Below are positions 10,007 through 19,715 of a stretch of DNA of 60,604 nucleotides, in pieces. Below the pieces are notes generated by a model. It made no database searches. It was not told where the DNA came from and saw nothing but the letters and a program-made list of their open reading frames with translations. The stretch covers positions 1-60,604 of the forward strand of contig NZ_JADEWY010000023.1 in the NCBI RefSeq assembly GCF_015207375.1. Reading direction: 5' to 3'. This DNA comes from Coleofasciculus sp. LEGE 07092. Lineage in GTDB: Bacteria; Cyanobacteriota; Cyanobacteriia; Cyanobacteriales; Coleofasciculaceae. The position numbers and the translations under genes are program-made. Within the stretch, counting starts at the first letter, position 1; every line of letters starts with the position of its first letter.

Positions 10007-12001
10007 ATGACTGACACCGTTCTCGACGTTCGCAACCTACAAGTACAATTCCAAACTGATGAAAAGCGAGTTCTGGCTGTTGACGGTATTAACTTCCAGC
10101 TCAAACGGGGACAAACCCTCGGAATTGTAGGCGAGTCGGGTTCGGGGAAATCGGTGACATCACTAGCCGTCATGGGCTTAGTGCCGAGTCCTGGTAAAGT
10201 TAGCCAGGGTGAAATTTATTTTAAACCCTCAGAGGATAAGTCAAAACCCATCGATTTGCTGAAACTCAGTAACGAGCAAAAGCGGCTCTACCGGGGCGGT
10301 AAAATTTCCATGATTTTCCAGGAACCCATGAGTTCCCTCAACCCCGTCTATACCTGTGGGTTTCAGTTAGTAGAAGCAATTCTCCAGCACCAAACGATTT
10401 CTAAAGTGCAAGCGCGGCGTCAGGCAGTTGCCAGCCTCCAAGAAGTCAAACTCCTCCCCAGCGATGACGAGATGAGGCGGCACTATGTGGAAGAATTCCA
10501 GCAGGAGAACCCCGGTAAACCTCTGCCAGATGAAAAGGAAATCAATCACCAAATCAATCAGCTCAAGCTAACCATCCTTGAGCGCTATCCCCACGAGCTT
10601 TCTGGGGGGCAACTCCAGCGGGTAATGATTGCCATGGCGATTTCCTGCAACCCCGATATATTAATTGCCGATGAACCCAGTACCGCCCTCGATGTCACGG
10701 TGCAGGCGGCAATTCTGGATTTACTCCGGGAGTTGCGGGACAATCGCGGGATGTCGATGGTTTTTATCACCCACGACTTGGGGGTAATTGCGGAAATTGC
10801 CGACACCGTGGCGGTGATGTATCAGGGAAAAATTGTAGAAAGTGGGGATGTTTTGCAGATTTTCTCCAACCCCCAACACCCATACACCAAAGGTTTGCTA
10901 GCGTGTCGCCCCCGCCCGGAAGAACATCTGAAGTACTTGCCCACGGTGTCTGACTTTATGGAAGTAACCCGCGAAGAGAATGGCAAACTGGTGATTCGCG
11001 AAAAATCGCCGGATTTGAACGTGGGGAATGGGGAGCAAGGCTTCGCCGTGAGCGTTCAGCCGAACGGGAGCAGAGGAGCGGGGGAGCGGAGGAGCAGGGG
11101 AGCGGGCGATCGCATTTCTGCATCCTCTGCATCTCAATCTCCCCTCGTTACCGTTCGCAACTTGCGGGTGGGTTTCCCGGTGCGGGGCGTCTTTGGCAGA
11201 GCCAAGCGCGATGTTATGGCAGTCAATAAAGTATCCTTTGACGTTTATCCGGGGGAAACCTTGGGACTGGTAGGCGAATCAGGTTGTGGTAAATCAACTC
11301 TTGCCCGGACGTTGCTGCGTTTAATTGAACCGATAGGCGGCAAGATAGAATTTGAAGGTCGAAATATCACCCATCTAACAGGTAAGTCCCTGCGGCAGTT
11401 GCGCCGCCAGATGCAAATTATTTTCCAGAATCCTTTTAGTTCCCTCGACCCCCGGATGAAGATTGGGGAGGCGGTGATGGAACCCATGGTAATTCATAAT
11501 GTTGGTGGTAAGGGGAAAACCCGTCGTGATCGCACGGCGTATTTATTAGAACGGGTAGGCTTGAATCCTGACTTGATGAACCGCTATCCCCACGAGTTTT
11601 CTGGGGGGCAGCGTCAACGGGTTTGTGTGGCGAGGGCGCTGGCACTCAAGCCTAAATTTATTATCTGCGATGAATCGGTGTCTGCCCTGGATGTTTCGGT
11701 GCAGGCACAGGTACTCAACCTACTTAAGGAGTTGCAGGATGAGTTTAATTTGACCTACATCTTTATTTCCCATGACTTGAGCGTGGTGAAATTCATGAGC
11801 GATCGCATTATGGTGATGAACCAGGGCAAAATTGAGGAAATTGGTACTGCTGAGAGTATTTACCGGGAACCGGAAACGGACTACACCCGCCAGCTTATTG
11901 CTTCAATTCCAACGGGCAGCTTGGAAAGGATTCAGGCGCAGCAAGAGGGGCGGCGTGTTTCTCAGTTATCGGCAATTAGCGATCCTGGGTCGGTTGGGTA
12001 A
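10007..12001 (+). CDS. Fused double-ATPase subunit of a peptide/oligopeptide ABC importer (DppD-DppF type)
   Basis: 664 residues holding two complete ABC ATPase domains of the oligopeptide/dipeptide class, which energise uptake through membrane permeases. Domain 1 has Walker A GESGSGKS (about 42-49), signature LSGGQLQRV, and Walker [13 protein letters not shown]. Domain 2 has Walker A GESGCGKS (about 423-430), signature FSGGQRQRV, and [11 protein letters not shown], where Glu-Ser replaces the usual Glu-Pro. The linker (about 335-380) contains low-complexity sequence including [15 protein letters not shown]. No permease gene is adjacent; a DppB-type permease lies at 42035. Such scattering of transporter genes is common in cyanobacteria. 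Confidence 0.93.
   Translation: MTDTVLDVRNLQVQFQTDEKRVLAVDGINFQLKRGQTLGIVGESGSGKSVTSLAVMGLVPSPGKVSQGEIYFKPSEDKSKPIDLLKLSNEQKRLYRGGKISMIFQEPMSSLNPVYTCGFQLVEAILQHQTISKVQARRQAVASLQEVKLLPSDDEMRRHYVEEFQQENPGKPLPDEKEINHQINQLKLTILERYPHELSGGQLQRVMIAMAISCNPDILIADEPSTALDVTVQAAILDLLRELRDNRGMSMVFITHDLGVIAEIADTVAVMYQGKIVESGDVLQIFSNPQHPYTKGLLACRPRPEEHLKYLPTVSDFMEVTREENGKLVIREKSPDLNVGNGEQGFAVSVQPNGSRGAGERRSRGAGDRISASSASQSPLVTVRNLRVGFPVRGVFGRAKRDVMAVNKVSFDVYPGETLGLVGESGCGKSTLARTLLRLIEPIGGKIEFEGRNITHLTGKSLRQLRRQMQIIFQNPFSSLDPRMKIGEAVMEPMVIHNVGGKGKTRRDRTAYLLERVGLNPDLMNRYPHEFSGGQRQRVCVARALALKPKFIICDESVSALDVSVQAQVLNLLKELQDEFNLTYIFISHDLSVVKFMSDRIMVMNQGKIEEIGTAESIYREPETDYTRQLIASIPTGSLERIQAQQEGRRVSQLSAISDPGSVG
11030..11110 (+). 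repeat. In-frame GGAGC repeat and GC-rich repeat in the ABC ATPase linker
   Basis: The segment starts with GCTTCGCCGTGAGCG-type sequence and continues with GGAGCAGAGGAGCGGG units matching those at 1-89. It encodes the inter-domain linker without breaking the frame, and the coded string [12 protein letters not shown] equals that of the first cyclase gene. Confidence 0.8.
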
Positions 12002-12534
12002 ACGGTGGATCGAACTTACAGGAATATGTATCCTGATCATAGGAGTCAGGTATCAGAAACCAAAGAAAAAACTAGAACGCATAACCAACACAATAGTAAT
12101 CGCTTCACAAAAGTTTGACAAAATCTTCATATATAGCAAGCCTAAATAAGTTGTACAATTTAAAATAAGCTCACAACTAAATAAATGCTCAAGCGATGGA
12201 ATTCGGCGGACTATGGAAAAAAATAACCTGCATCCCGTGTTCTGGAAAGCCGTAGTGCTAGTTAAGCGTTTCTATCCCGAGCTGGGGATGCGGTCAATTA
12301 GAAATACCCATTTTGCGATCGCGGCTGATGAATCTGACATATTTCGTTGAACAGAGTTAAGCTGATGAACTCTTGAAGGCTTTTCCATCTTTTAACGAAA
12401 ATTATAAATATATATAATAGAGATAAACCGAGTGGAAGCTTGGGAGTATGAATTAAAGATTATTTTGTATAACTCGCTGAAACTATCCCAAATTTTTCAT
12501 TATAGAGAAACGCTATCTAAAAATCTAAATAGTT
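12002..12534. other. 533-bp intergenic region ahead of the polysaccharide cluster
   Basis: No convincing gene is seen. A complementary pair GCATCCC (about 12232-12238) and GGGATGC (about 12285-12291) could close a long hairpin. One HIP1 site lies near 12317. The last 150 bases are AT-rich and hold a possible promoter. Confidence 0.5.
12391..12418 (+). promoter_or_regulatory. Possible sigma70-type promoter of the polysaccharide cluster
   Basis: TATAAT at 12413-12418 is preceded at 16 bases by TTTAAC (12391-12396). A start near 12425 would leave a leader of about 110 bases before 12535. The surrounding DNA is AT-rich, so chance occurrence is possible. Confidence 0.3.
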
Positions 12535-14289
12535 ATGGATAAAGTTAAAATTCTCAATATTTTTATCGATAATTTATCCATGTCAGAGTTTCTCGAAGAT
12601 TTGGAATTTGGCATAGTTTTTACCCCTAACGTTGATCATTTGGTAAAATTACAGAAAGATCAAGAATTTAGACAAGCTTATGATTGTGCTGACTACAAGG
12701 TCTGTGATAGCCAATTAATCCTTTTCTTGTCTAAGCTTTTAGGCTCACCTATAAAAGAGAGGGTTTCTGGCTCTGATTTGTTCCCAGCTTTTTGCCAGCA
12801 TCACAAAAATAATGAAAATATCAAGATATTTCTTTTAGGAGCTGCAGAAGGAGTCGCTCTTAAAGCTCAATATCAAATTAACCAAAAAATCGGCAGGCAG
12901 ATTATAGCCGATGTTCATTCCCCATCCTTTGGATTTGAAAAGAATGAAAAAGAATGTCAGGAAATTATTGGAATAATAAATCAATCTGGAGCTACAGTCC
13001 TGGCAGTAGGAGTTGGATCACCAAAACAAGAGAAGTTTATTTCCAAGTATAAAAAATACTTTCCCAAAATTAAAATATTTTTAGCAATAGGTGCAACGAT
13101 TGATTTTGAAGCGGGCAATGTAAAGAGAGCGCCAAGGTGGTTGAGTAATTCAGGACTAGAATGGCTTTATAGATTGTTGTCTGAACCAAAGAGATTGTGG
13201 AAAAGATACTTGTTTGAAGACGTAATTTTTTTTTGGTTAGTTTTAAAACAGAAATTCAATTTTTATGTGGAACCGTTTATGGAATCAATATCAACAGAAG
13301 AAAACTTCAACTTTCAAGTAACTTTTTCAAACAATACTGCTGTAATGCGTCTGCCTGATCGGTTAACTGTGATTGAAGCTGTTACTTGGAAAAATACTTA
13401 CCAAGATCTTCTCCAAGAAAGTTTAAAATTCAAAGAAATTGTTTTAGATTTCAGTCAAACTAAGTTTATCGATAGCAGTGCTATTGGGGTGCTAATTAGT
13501 AATTATAAAAGGACAGTGGAGAGAGGAATTGAACTTTTACTCAGAGGAGTCAATCCCACGGTGATGGCAGTGTTAGAGATGACGGGACTCGATCAAATTT
13601 TAACGATTGAGTCACCCCGCCAGCGTAAATCGTTAACAAATCCCGTCAGTTGGCCTAAATGTCAGTTGCCAACAACCCATCCTTCCGTTCGTTCGGGGCT
13701 GAAGCGATTTCTGGACATTCTGGGAGCCATCGTGGGTTTAGGAATTACTGCCGTTGTGTTCGTTCCTATTGTCATCGCAATTAAACTCGACAATCCAGGT
13801 CCCATCTTCTTCAGCCAAATCCGTTGTGGTTGGATGGGACAGCAGTTTCGGATATGGAAATTTCGCTCGATGTGTGTTGGTGCTGAACGCCTGCAAGACG
13901 ATATCGACAATCACGCTGATGGGAAAATTTTCAAGAATGAAAATGATCCGAGAATCACGCGAGTCGGTCGTTTTTTACGGAAAACCAGTCTCGATGAACT
14001 GCCTCAGTTCTGGAATGTATTAAAAGGTGAAATGAGTCTGGTAGGCACTCGACCCCCTATACCCAAGGAAGTGGAAATCTATGATGTACCGGAGTGGCAG
14101 CGGTTAGATGTTAAACCGGGAATGACAGGTGAGTGGCAGGTGAATGGGCGATCAAAAATCCGAAATTTTGAGGACATCATTAAACTGGATTTGCGTTATC
14201 AAGAAAACTGGAGTTTGATGCATGACCTGAAGTTAATCGTTAAAACAATTACAGTTGTGTTTGATAAGGATAGTGGTGGTGGTTTTTAG
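12535..14289 (+). CDS. WecG/TagA glycosyltransferase - STAS - bacterial sugar transferase triple fusion
   Basis: One 584-residue polypeptide joins three activities. Residues 1-240 are a WecG/TagA/CpsF glycosyltransferase (TPNVDHL near 30, CDSQLI near 60, GVGSPKQEKFI, GATIDFEAG, RAPRWL), which adds a second sugar to a lipid-linked primer. Residues about 262-360 are a STAS domain with the phospho-acceptor motif D313-S314-S315 (FIDSSAIG), the fold of anti-sigma-factor antagonists. Residues about 384-584 are a monotopic phosphoglycosyltransferase with a hydrophobic re-entrant helix, KFRSM, catalytic D486-E487 (SLDELPQ) and SLVGTRP, which loads the first sugar phosphate on undecaprenyl phosphate. 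The fusion could channel lipid-linked monosaccharide to disaccharide, with STAS phosphorylation as a switch. The switch is inference. Confidence 0.93.
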   Translation: MDKVKILNIFIDNLSMSEFLEDLEFGIVFTPNVDHLVKLQKDQEFRQAYDCADYKVCDSQLILFLSKLLGSPIKERVSGSDLFPAFCQHHKNNENIKIFLLGAAEGVALKAQYQINQKIGRQIIADVHSPSFGFEKNEKECQEIIGIINQSGATVLAVGVGSPKQEKFISKYKKYFPKIKIFLAIGATIDFEAGNVKRAPRWLSNSGLEWLYRLLSEPKRLWKRYLFEDVIFFWLVLKQKFNFYVEPFMESISTEENFNFQVTFSNNTAVMRLPDRLTVIEAVTWKNTYQDLLQESLKFKEIVLDFSQTKFIDSSAIGVLISNYKRTVERGIELLLRGVNPTVMAVLEMTGLDQILTIESPRQRKSLTNPVSWPKCQLPTTHPSVRSGLKRFLDILGAIVGLGITAVVFVPIVIAIKLDNPGPIFFSQIRCGWMGQQFRIWKFRSMCVGAERLQDDIDNHADGKIFKNENDPRITRVGRFLRKTSLDELPQFWNVLKGEMSLVGTRPPIPKEVEIYDVPEWQRLDVKPGMTGEWQVNGRSKIRNFEDIIKLDLRYQENWSLMHDLKLIVKTITVVFDKDSGGGF

Positions 14290-14312
14290 AGTTATAAAAT
14301 AAAGGATGGTTA

Positions 14313-15539
14313 ATGGTGTTAAGCAATCATTTAGCGTTCCTAGTTATAAATATTCTACTAATTGCGATCGCTCTGGGATTGTTCGTTCCTGTTGCGGTTC
14401 TTTTTATTGAGTGTACTGCTGCTTTACTGCCAAGTCGTTCCAAGATAGGAAATGTTCAGACACCCCGACCGAGGACTGCGGTGTTAGTTCCAGCTCACAA
14501 TGAAGAATCTGGAATTAGTGCCACCTTGCAAACCCTAGTACCCCAGTTAACAGAGCGAGATCGACTGATCGTCATTGCCGATAATTGCACAGATCGAACG
14601 GCGGAAATTGCTCGAACTTTCGGTGCGACAGCAATCGAACGACAAGATCTCGAACGGCGGGGTAAGGGGTACGCTTTGGACTATGGTTTGCAGTTCATAG
14701 AGGCAGATCCGCCAGATGTAGTCGTGGTAGTAGATGCCGACTGTATTGTTCATCAGGAGACAATTGAACAGATTACCCGCGTCACGGCGGCTTTAGGACA
14801 ACCTGTGCAAGCAACCTACCTGATGGCACAACCAGCCAACCCTAGCCCGAAGGATTCGGTGTCCGCTTTGGCGTTTATGGTCAAAAACTTAGTGCGTTTG
14901 AGGGGATTAGCTCGATTGGGCTTGCCTTGCTTGCTGACAGGCACAGGTATGGCTTTTCCTTGGTCGGTTATTCGTGAAGCACCTCTCGCTAGCGGCAATA
15001 TTGTTGAGGATATGCAGCTTGGTTTAGATTTAGCGATCGCAGGCTATACGACCGTATTTTGCAGCGAGGCTAAAGTGACCGGACTTCTGCCGCAGCAGCA
15101 GCAAGTTGCTAAAGGGCAAAGGACAAGATGGGAACACGGTCATTTGCAAACATTATTAACCCAAGTTCCTCAACTCCTCAAAGCGTCTCTAAGTCAGAAG
15201 CGTTTCGACTTGTTCGCCCTTGCCCTAGATATGTGTGTGCCGCCCCTGTCGCTATTGGTCATGCTCTGGCTAGCTGCCACAGGGTTAGCATTACTTGCAG
15301 GAGCATTGGGAGCAACCTGGATACCAGGGGTTTTGTTAGGAATAGAAGGACTTCTCCTTCTCCTCTCGATTGTTACGGCTTGGGCTAAATTCGGCCGTGC
15401 TGACTTGCCCGTACAGGCGCTGCTGGCTGTACCCTTTTACATTCTGTGGAAGATTCCCCTTTATCTGGCTTTTTTAGTACGTCCTCAGACGAAGTGGATT
15501 CGGACTCAACGGGATGCTGTTGATGCTTCGGAGTCTTGA
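14313..15539 (+). CDS. Membrane glycosyltransferase family 2, processive-type
   Basis: 408 residues. One N-terminal membrane helix (about 8-32) is followed by a GT2 domain beginning RTAVLVPAHNEE, with VDADC near 140 for nucleotide-sugar/metal binding and Q269-RTR-W273, the QxxRW motif typical of cellulose/hyaluronan-synthase-like enzymes. Three hydrophobic segments fill about 300-395. ATG at 14313 follows AAAGGA at a good distance, and the gap to the preceding gene is 23 bases, so they are probably co-transcribed. The sugar donor cannot be read from the sequence. Confidence 0.9.
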   Translation: MVLSNHLAFLVINILLIAIALGLFVPVAVLFIECTAALLPSRSKIGNVQTPRPRTAVLVPAHNEESGISATLQTLVPQLTERDRLIVIADNCTDRTAEIARTFGATAIERQDLERRGKGYALDYGLQFIEADPPDVVVVVDADCIVHQETIEQITRVTAALGQPVQATYLMAQPANPSPKDSVSALAFMVKNLVRLRGLARLGLPCLLTGTGMAFPWSVIREAPLASGNIVEDMQLGLDLAIAGYTTVFCSEAKVTGLLPQQQQVAKGQRTRWEHGHLQTLLTQVPQLLKASLSQKRFDLFALALDMCVPPLSLLVMLWLAATGLALLAGALGATWIPGVLLGIEGLLLLLSIVTAWAKFGRADLPVQALLAVPFYILWKIPLYLAFLVRPQTKWIRTQRDAVDASES

Positions 15540-15716
15540 TGAACTGGGTGTGAGCGAGTGTTTGCTTCGTTAAAGTTCACAATTTCTTTACAAAAACCTT
15601 CTGAGTTAACAGTTCCAAACTTGATATCAGAGGTAAAAATGGATAGAGATAACAATCGAAATTGAAAGCCAATACAGTTGATAAAGGAATCTCAATCGCT
15701 CAGATATGGATTGGTA

Positions 15717-15725
15717 TGTTATAAT
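15717..15725 (+). promoter_or_regulatory. Possible extended -10 promoter before the Wzz/BY-kinase gene
   Basis: TGTTATAAT is an extended -10 match ending at 15725, 20 bases before the ATG at 15746. No good -35 is seen, which extended -10 promoters tolerate. The leader would be very short. Confidence 0.35.
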
Positions 15726-15745
15726 ATAAAACTGCCAAAATTAAA

Positions 15746-18031
15746 ATGACCCCGGATACTGAACAGGATTCTAAATTCTTATTAAATAGCAAGCCAAGTG
15801 CGCAGTTGCAGGAATTCCCTGTAGAGGAAGAAGTCGAGCCTAGTGCTCCGCCTCAAAAAGGGCTGAATTTGCGTCCCTATTTGAGGACTGCAAAGCGGAG
15901 AGCTTGGCTGATTGCTGGTTTCACCGCTATAACTACGGCTGCTGCCTTGTATTCAAGTTCAAAAGCCCTACCCATCTACGGAGGAAATTTTCAGCTATTA
16001 GTCGAGCCTGCAACCTCTGAACAGAGAATGGCAGATCCTCTTGCTTTGACTCGCAGTCGAGGAGGAGTACCAGATGCGGGCGCTTTTGAACTGGATTATT
16101 CTACTGTTTTCACAATACTAACCAGCTCTAGAATGCTGTCTAGTATTGTTGATCAAATTCAAGCTGAGTATCCCCAGTTTAATGTCGGTCAACTCAGAAG
16201 CGGATTACAGGTCGAACGCCTCAAATCGACACAGTTTGGTCCTGGCAGAGACGCAGAAACCAAGATCGTTCAAATTAGCTATCAGGGGCTAGACCCGGAA
16301 CTGGTCGAATTAGTCTTAGAGCAAACGGCGAAACGATATTTAAAGTACAGCCTTGAGGAGCGCAAGACGAACATTGGTCAAGCGGTTGAGTTCATTGAAG
16401 AACAACTCCCCTCGTTACAAGAGCGAGTCAAGACTCTCCGGGCGCAGCAGCAGAAGTTGCAACAGCAGTATAACCTTATCGATCCTACATCCCAGGGTTC
16501 AGAATTATTCGCCCAAGTTCGTCAACTTGCCAACGAACAAATAGCCGTCCAACGAGAGCTACAGGAACAAAAAACTCTCTACACCCACTTGCAAGAGCAA
16601 TTACGTCTAAATCCCGATGATGCCCTTGCCGCTTCAGCGTTGAGTCAAAACCCTGGCTACCAACAGTTGCTGGCTCAACTGAAGGAAGTAGAATCTCAGA
16701 TTGCAGTAGAGTCAGCTCGCTTCCAACCTGACAGTCCGCAGATCCAATCTTTACAGGAGAAACGACAGAATTTACAAAATTTACTTGATCGAGAAATACA
16801 GCAAATTGTGGGGCAGAACTCAACCAATACTGCCAGCAATCCTCAAGTTTTAGCATTTCAAGATTCGACTCGTCAAGGTCTGATTGGACAATTAGTTGAA
16901 ACCGCTAACCAAATTCAGGTGTTAGAAGTTCGCAATCAAGCACTTCTCCAGACTAAAAATACTTTTGAGCAACAAGCACAGAAATTCCCAGCGATTATCA
17001 GCGAGTATACTCAGCTTCAGGGGGAGTTAGATCTGGCGACTCAAACCCTTAACCAACTCTTGAGTCAGCGCGAAACCCTCCGGGTTGAAGCGGCTCAGAC
17101 TACTGTGCCTTGGGAACTCGTGTCCGAACCTCAGATTGTCCGTGATGGGAGCGGAAATCCACTTCCCCAAGTCGCTGAGTCTAAGAAGAAGCTGATCATG
17201 GCAGTGGCAGCAGGTTTGGTATTGGGTATGGGAACAGCCGTATTTTATGAGAAACTCCGCAATATTTTCTACAGTGTTGAGGATATTGAAGATGCAACCC
17301 GATTGCCCTTGTTAGGAACAATTCCACAGGAGCGCAGCATTGAACCCTCATCAAAATTCAGGCTACTATCGCCAACATTCAGCTCGTTGGCAGAATCTGG
17401 TGAAGAAATTGAAGGTAGTGAACAGAGTAGTTTTCTATTTTGGGAAGCCTTCGATTCCCTCTACACCAATATCCGTTTTATCTCTTGCGATCGCCCAGTT
17501 CGTTCTATAGCTGTTTGCTCGGCTACACCTGGGGATGGCAAGTCTGTGGTTGCTTTACATTTAGCTCAAACAGCCGCCGCCACGGGTCAACGAGTTCTGT
17601 TGGTAGATGCCAATTTGCGATCGCCTAAACTCCATCGGCGACTAGATACACCAAATTTTAAAGGACTCAGTGACCTTCTTGACACGCAGCTAGAACCAAA
17701 AGACCTGATTGAGCAACTGCCTCTAGCGGATAATCTATTTGTATTAACCTCTGGTCAACCTTTACCCAAGTCTACCAAACGGTTAGCATCCGATCGGATG
17801 GATTATCTCAAGGAAAAATTTCAGAGACTCTTCGATTTAGTTATTTACGATACACCCAATCTGCTGGATTACCCAGACGCCAGTTTCTTAGCCGCCAATA
17901 CAGATGGAATCTTGCTAGTTGTGACGGTTGGCGATACTAAGCAATCGTCAGTAATGAAAGCCATTGATCGCTTAAATAATTTTGGTTTACCGCTCTTAGG
18001 ACTAATTGTTAATCGGGTGAAGGCTCGCTAG
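15746..18031 (+). CDS. Polysaccharide co-polymerase with BY-kinase-like domain (Wzz/CpsD fusion)
   Basis: 761-residue inner-membrane protein thought to set chain length and coordinate export. An N-terminal membrane helix (about 53-71) is followed by a Wzz-type region, a long coiled coil (about 215-360), a second membrane helix (about 480-500) and a cytoplasmic P-loop domain. The latter has Walker A ATPGDGKSV (about 593), Walker A' VLLVDANLRSPKLHR and Walker B-like LVIYDTP. The protein ends shortly after LGLIVNRVKAR. The C-terminal Tyr cluster that BY-kinases autophosphorylate is absent, so it may bind ATP without classical autokinase control. Confidence 0.92.
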   Translation: MTPDTEQDSKFLLNSKPSAQLQEFPVEEEVEPSAPPQKGLNLRPYLRTAKRRAWLIAGFTAITTAAALYSSSKALPIYGGNFQLLVEPATSEQRMADPLALTRSRGGVPDAGAFELDYSTVFTILTSSRMLSSIVDQIQAEYPQFNVGQLRSGLQVERLKSTQFGPGRDAETKIVQISYQGLDPELVELVLEQTAKRYLKYSLEERKTNIGQAVEFIEEQLPSLQERVKTLRAQQQKLQQQYNLIDPTSQGSELFAQVRQLANEQIAVQRELQEQKTLYTHLQEQLRLNPDDALAASALSQNPGYQQLLAQLKEVESQIAVESARFQPDSPQIQSLQEKRQNLQNLLDREIQQIVGQNSTNTASNPQVLAFQDSTRQGLIGQLVETANQIQVLEVRNQALLQTKNTFEQQAQKFPAIISEYTQLQGELDLATQTLNQLLSQRETLRVEAAQTTVPWELVSEPQIVRDGSGNPLPQVAESKKKLIMAVAAGLVLGMGTAVFYEKLRNIFYSVEDIEDATRLPLLGTIPQERSIEPSSKFRLLSPTFSSLAESGEEIEGSEQSSFLFWEAFDSLYTNIRFISCDRPVRSIAVCSATPGDGKSVVALHLAQTAAATGQRVLLVDANLRSPKLHRRLDTPNFKGLSDLLDTQLEPKDLIEQLPLADNLFVLTSGQPLPKSTKRLASDRMDYLKEKFQRLFDLVIYDTPNLLDYPDASFLAANTDGILLVVTVGDTKQSSVMKAIDRLNNFGLPLLGLIVNRVKAR

Positions 18032-18207
18032 GTCTAAGACGGTAGATATAGAGATGTAAATAGCTGCTATTTTTTTATCCATAAGACTAGAATAGTTCTG
18101 CTATACAAGCCAAGTCCAATTCATTGATCTACAGGGTTGATATGTCACTGTAAAAATCCAAGTTTTTAATCTTCAAATAAAATTTAAAGTTATAAAAATT
18201 AAAACTA

Positions 18208-18237
18208 TTGCCAAGCCAATCTTAAGAAGGCTATAAT
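18208..18237 (+). promoter_or_regulatory. Good sigma70-type promoter inside the polysaccharide cluster
   Basis: TTGCCA (18208-18213, five of six -35 bases) and a perfect TATAAT (18232-18237) are separated by 18 bases. Transcription would start near 18244, about 64 bases before the ATG at 18308. The 276-bp spacer 18032-18307 is AT-rich and otherwise empty. It would make the genes from 18308 a separately started unit. Confidence 0.55.
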
Positions 18238-18307
18238 GATGTTTATACTCAGATAAAAATGAAAAAATTAATAAATAAAGTTTTATAAAAACTAATTAAA
18301 AAAAAGG

Positions 18308-19570
18308 ATGACAATTGCTTATTTAGTTAATCAGTATCCCAAAGTAAGTCACAGCTTCATCCGCCGAGAAATTTCGGGGCTTGAAGCCTGCGGTATTCGA
18401 GTTGCCCGTTTTTCAATCCGCTCCTGCGAATCTGAGTTGGTTGATGAGGCAGACAAACTAGAGTTGGAAAAGACTCGATTAGTTTTAGGAGTTGGCAAGG
18501 TAGGCTTGCTATTTGGCTTGCTCCGCATTTTCGCAACTAAACCTGTTCGTTTCCTAATCGCTTTGGGGCTGACGCTTAAAATTGGCTTAGGTTCAGAGCG
18601 AGGTCTTTTGAATCATTTAGCTTACTTGGCTGAAGCCTGTGTTTTGCTGGGTTGGTTCTCAGAGTTGGGAGTAACCCACGTTCACGCTCATTTCGGGACG
18701 AACTCAACCACAGTGGCAATGTTGTGTCATGTCTTGGGTGGTGTTCCCTACAGCTTTACAGTGCACGGACCTGAGGAGTTTGATAAAGTTAAAGCGATCG
18801 CCTTGGAAGAAAAAATTAAGCGAGCGGCTTTTGTTGTCGCAATCAGTTCCTTCGGGAAAAGCCAGTTATATCGGTGGTGCGAGTATCAACAGTGGTCAAA
18901 AATTCATGAAATTCATTGTGGTGTGGACAAGATGTTTCTGCATCAGTCTCTTACCTCCGTACCGGATGAGCCACGGTTAGTTTGTGTCGGTCGGTTGAGC
19001 GAGCAAAAGGGACATTTACTTTTAATTGAAGCCGCAGGTCAGTTAGCGGCGGAGGGATTGCCGTTTAAGCTGGTATTAGTGGGGGATGGTTCCCTCAGAC
19101 CTCAGATTGAAGCTCGGATTGCCCAGCTTGGGTTACAAGATAATGTTGAGATTACTGGCTGGGCTAGTAATGCTGAGGTTCAGCAACAGATTTTGGCTTC
19201 GCGGGCGCTGGTACTGCCCAGTTTTGCTGAAGGGTTGCCGGTGGTAATTATGGAAGCGCTAGCTTTAGGTCGTCCTGTAATTGGTACTTATGTGGCTGGG
19301 ATACCTGAATTGGTGGAGCCTGAGGTTTGTGGTTGGTTGGTGCCGCCTGGGTCGGTTGAAGAACTAATAGCAGTAATGCGAAAAGTTTTGCAGTTGCCAG
19401 TGGAAACGCTGGAGCGGATGGGTAAGGCAGGAGTTGAGCGGGTTGCCCAACGACACGATGCAGCGAGGGAGGCTGGTAAATTAGCGGTGCTATTTCGAGC
19501 TAGCCTGGAGCCGTTATCGGAGCCAGAAATTAACTCTGAAAAAATTAAGGAGGTTCAATCAGTGAGTTGA
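18308..19570 (+). CDS. Glycosyltransferase family 4
   Basis: 420-residue GT-B retaining glycosyltransferase resembling colanic-acid-type enzymes. The N-terminal half starts MTIAYLVNQYPKVSHSFI. The C-terminal half contains CVGRLSEQKG, LVLVGDGSLR and the EX7E motif EGLPVVIME (about 308-316) that holds the nucleotide sugar and catalytic Glu. The ATG at 18308 follows AAAAAGG directly, so the ribosome-binding site is weak. It is a cytoplasmic, membrane-associated step of repeat-unit assembly; the donor is unknown. Confidence 0.9.
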   Translation: MTIAYLVNQYPKVSHSFIRREISGLEACGIRVARFSIRSCESELVDEADKLELEKTRLVLGVGKVGLLFGLLRIFATKPVRFLIALGLTLKIGLGSERGLLNHLAYLAEACVLLGWFSELGVTHVHAHFGTNSTTVAMLCHVLGGVPYSFTVHGPEEFDKVKAIALEEKIKRAAFVVAISSFGKSQLYRWCEYQQWSKIHEIHCGVDKMFLHQSLTSVPDEPRLVCVGRLSEQKGHLLLIEAAGQLAAEGLPFKLVLVGDGSLRPQIEARIAQLGLQDNVEITGWASNAEVQQQILASRALVLPSFAEGLPVVIMEALALGRPVIGTYVAGIPELVEPEVCGWLVPPGSVEELIAVMRKVLQLPVETLERMGKAGVERVAQRHDAAREAGKLAVLFRASLEPLSEPEINSEKIKEVQSVS

Positions 19571-19593
19571 TTTTTTGTTTCGGCATAGCTGAG

Positions 19594-19612
19594 ATGGGGG
19601 ACGAAAGCCCCC
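19594..19612. repeat. G/C hairpin repeat
   Basis: GGGGG (19596-19600) and CCCCC (19608-19612) flank ACGAAAG and are followed by TTACAATGCTCCC. A related layout (GGAGG, CAAAA, CCTCC, TTACAGAGC) is found at about 37464-37495, so this is probably a dispersed repeat that may also act as a weak terminator. Confidence 0.45.
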
Positions 19613-19715
19613 TTACAATGCTCCCAGCATTCACGAAATCTAGAACCGCTAATACCTCAACGGCGAGAGCATTCCTATAAATTTCCTTGTTTAAAATTTA
19701 AAAAGTTCCATCCAG

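Noticed and set aside
11832-12149. 105-codon + strand frame overlapping the ABC ATPase end
   Set aside because: Most of it overlaps the strongly supported ATPase frame and the tail is low-complexity basic sequence.
12002-12534. Riboswitch ahead of the polysaccharide cluster
   Set aside because: I could not match any known aptamer; only one long-range complementary pair is seen.
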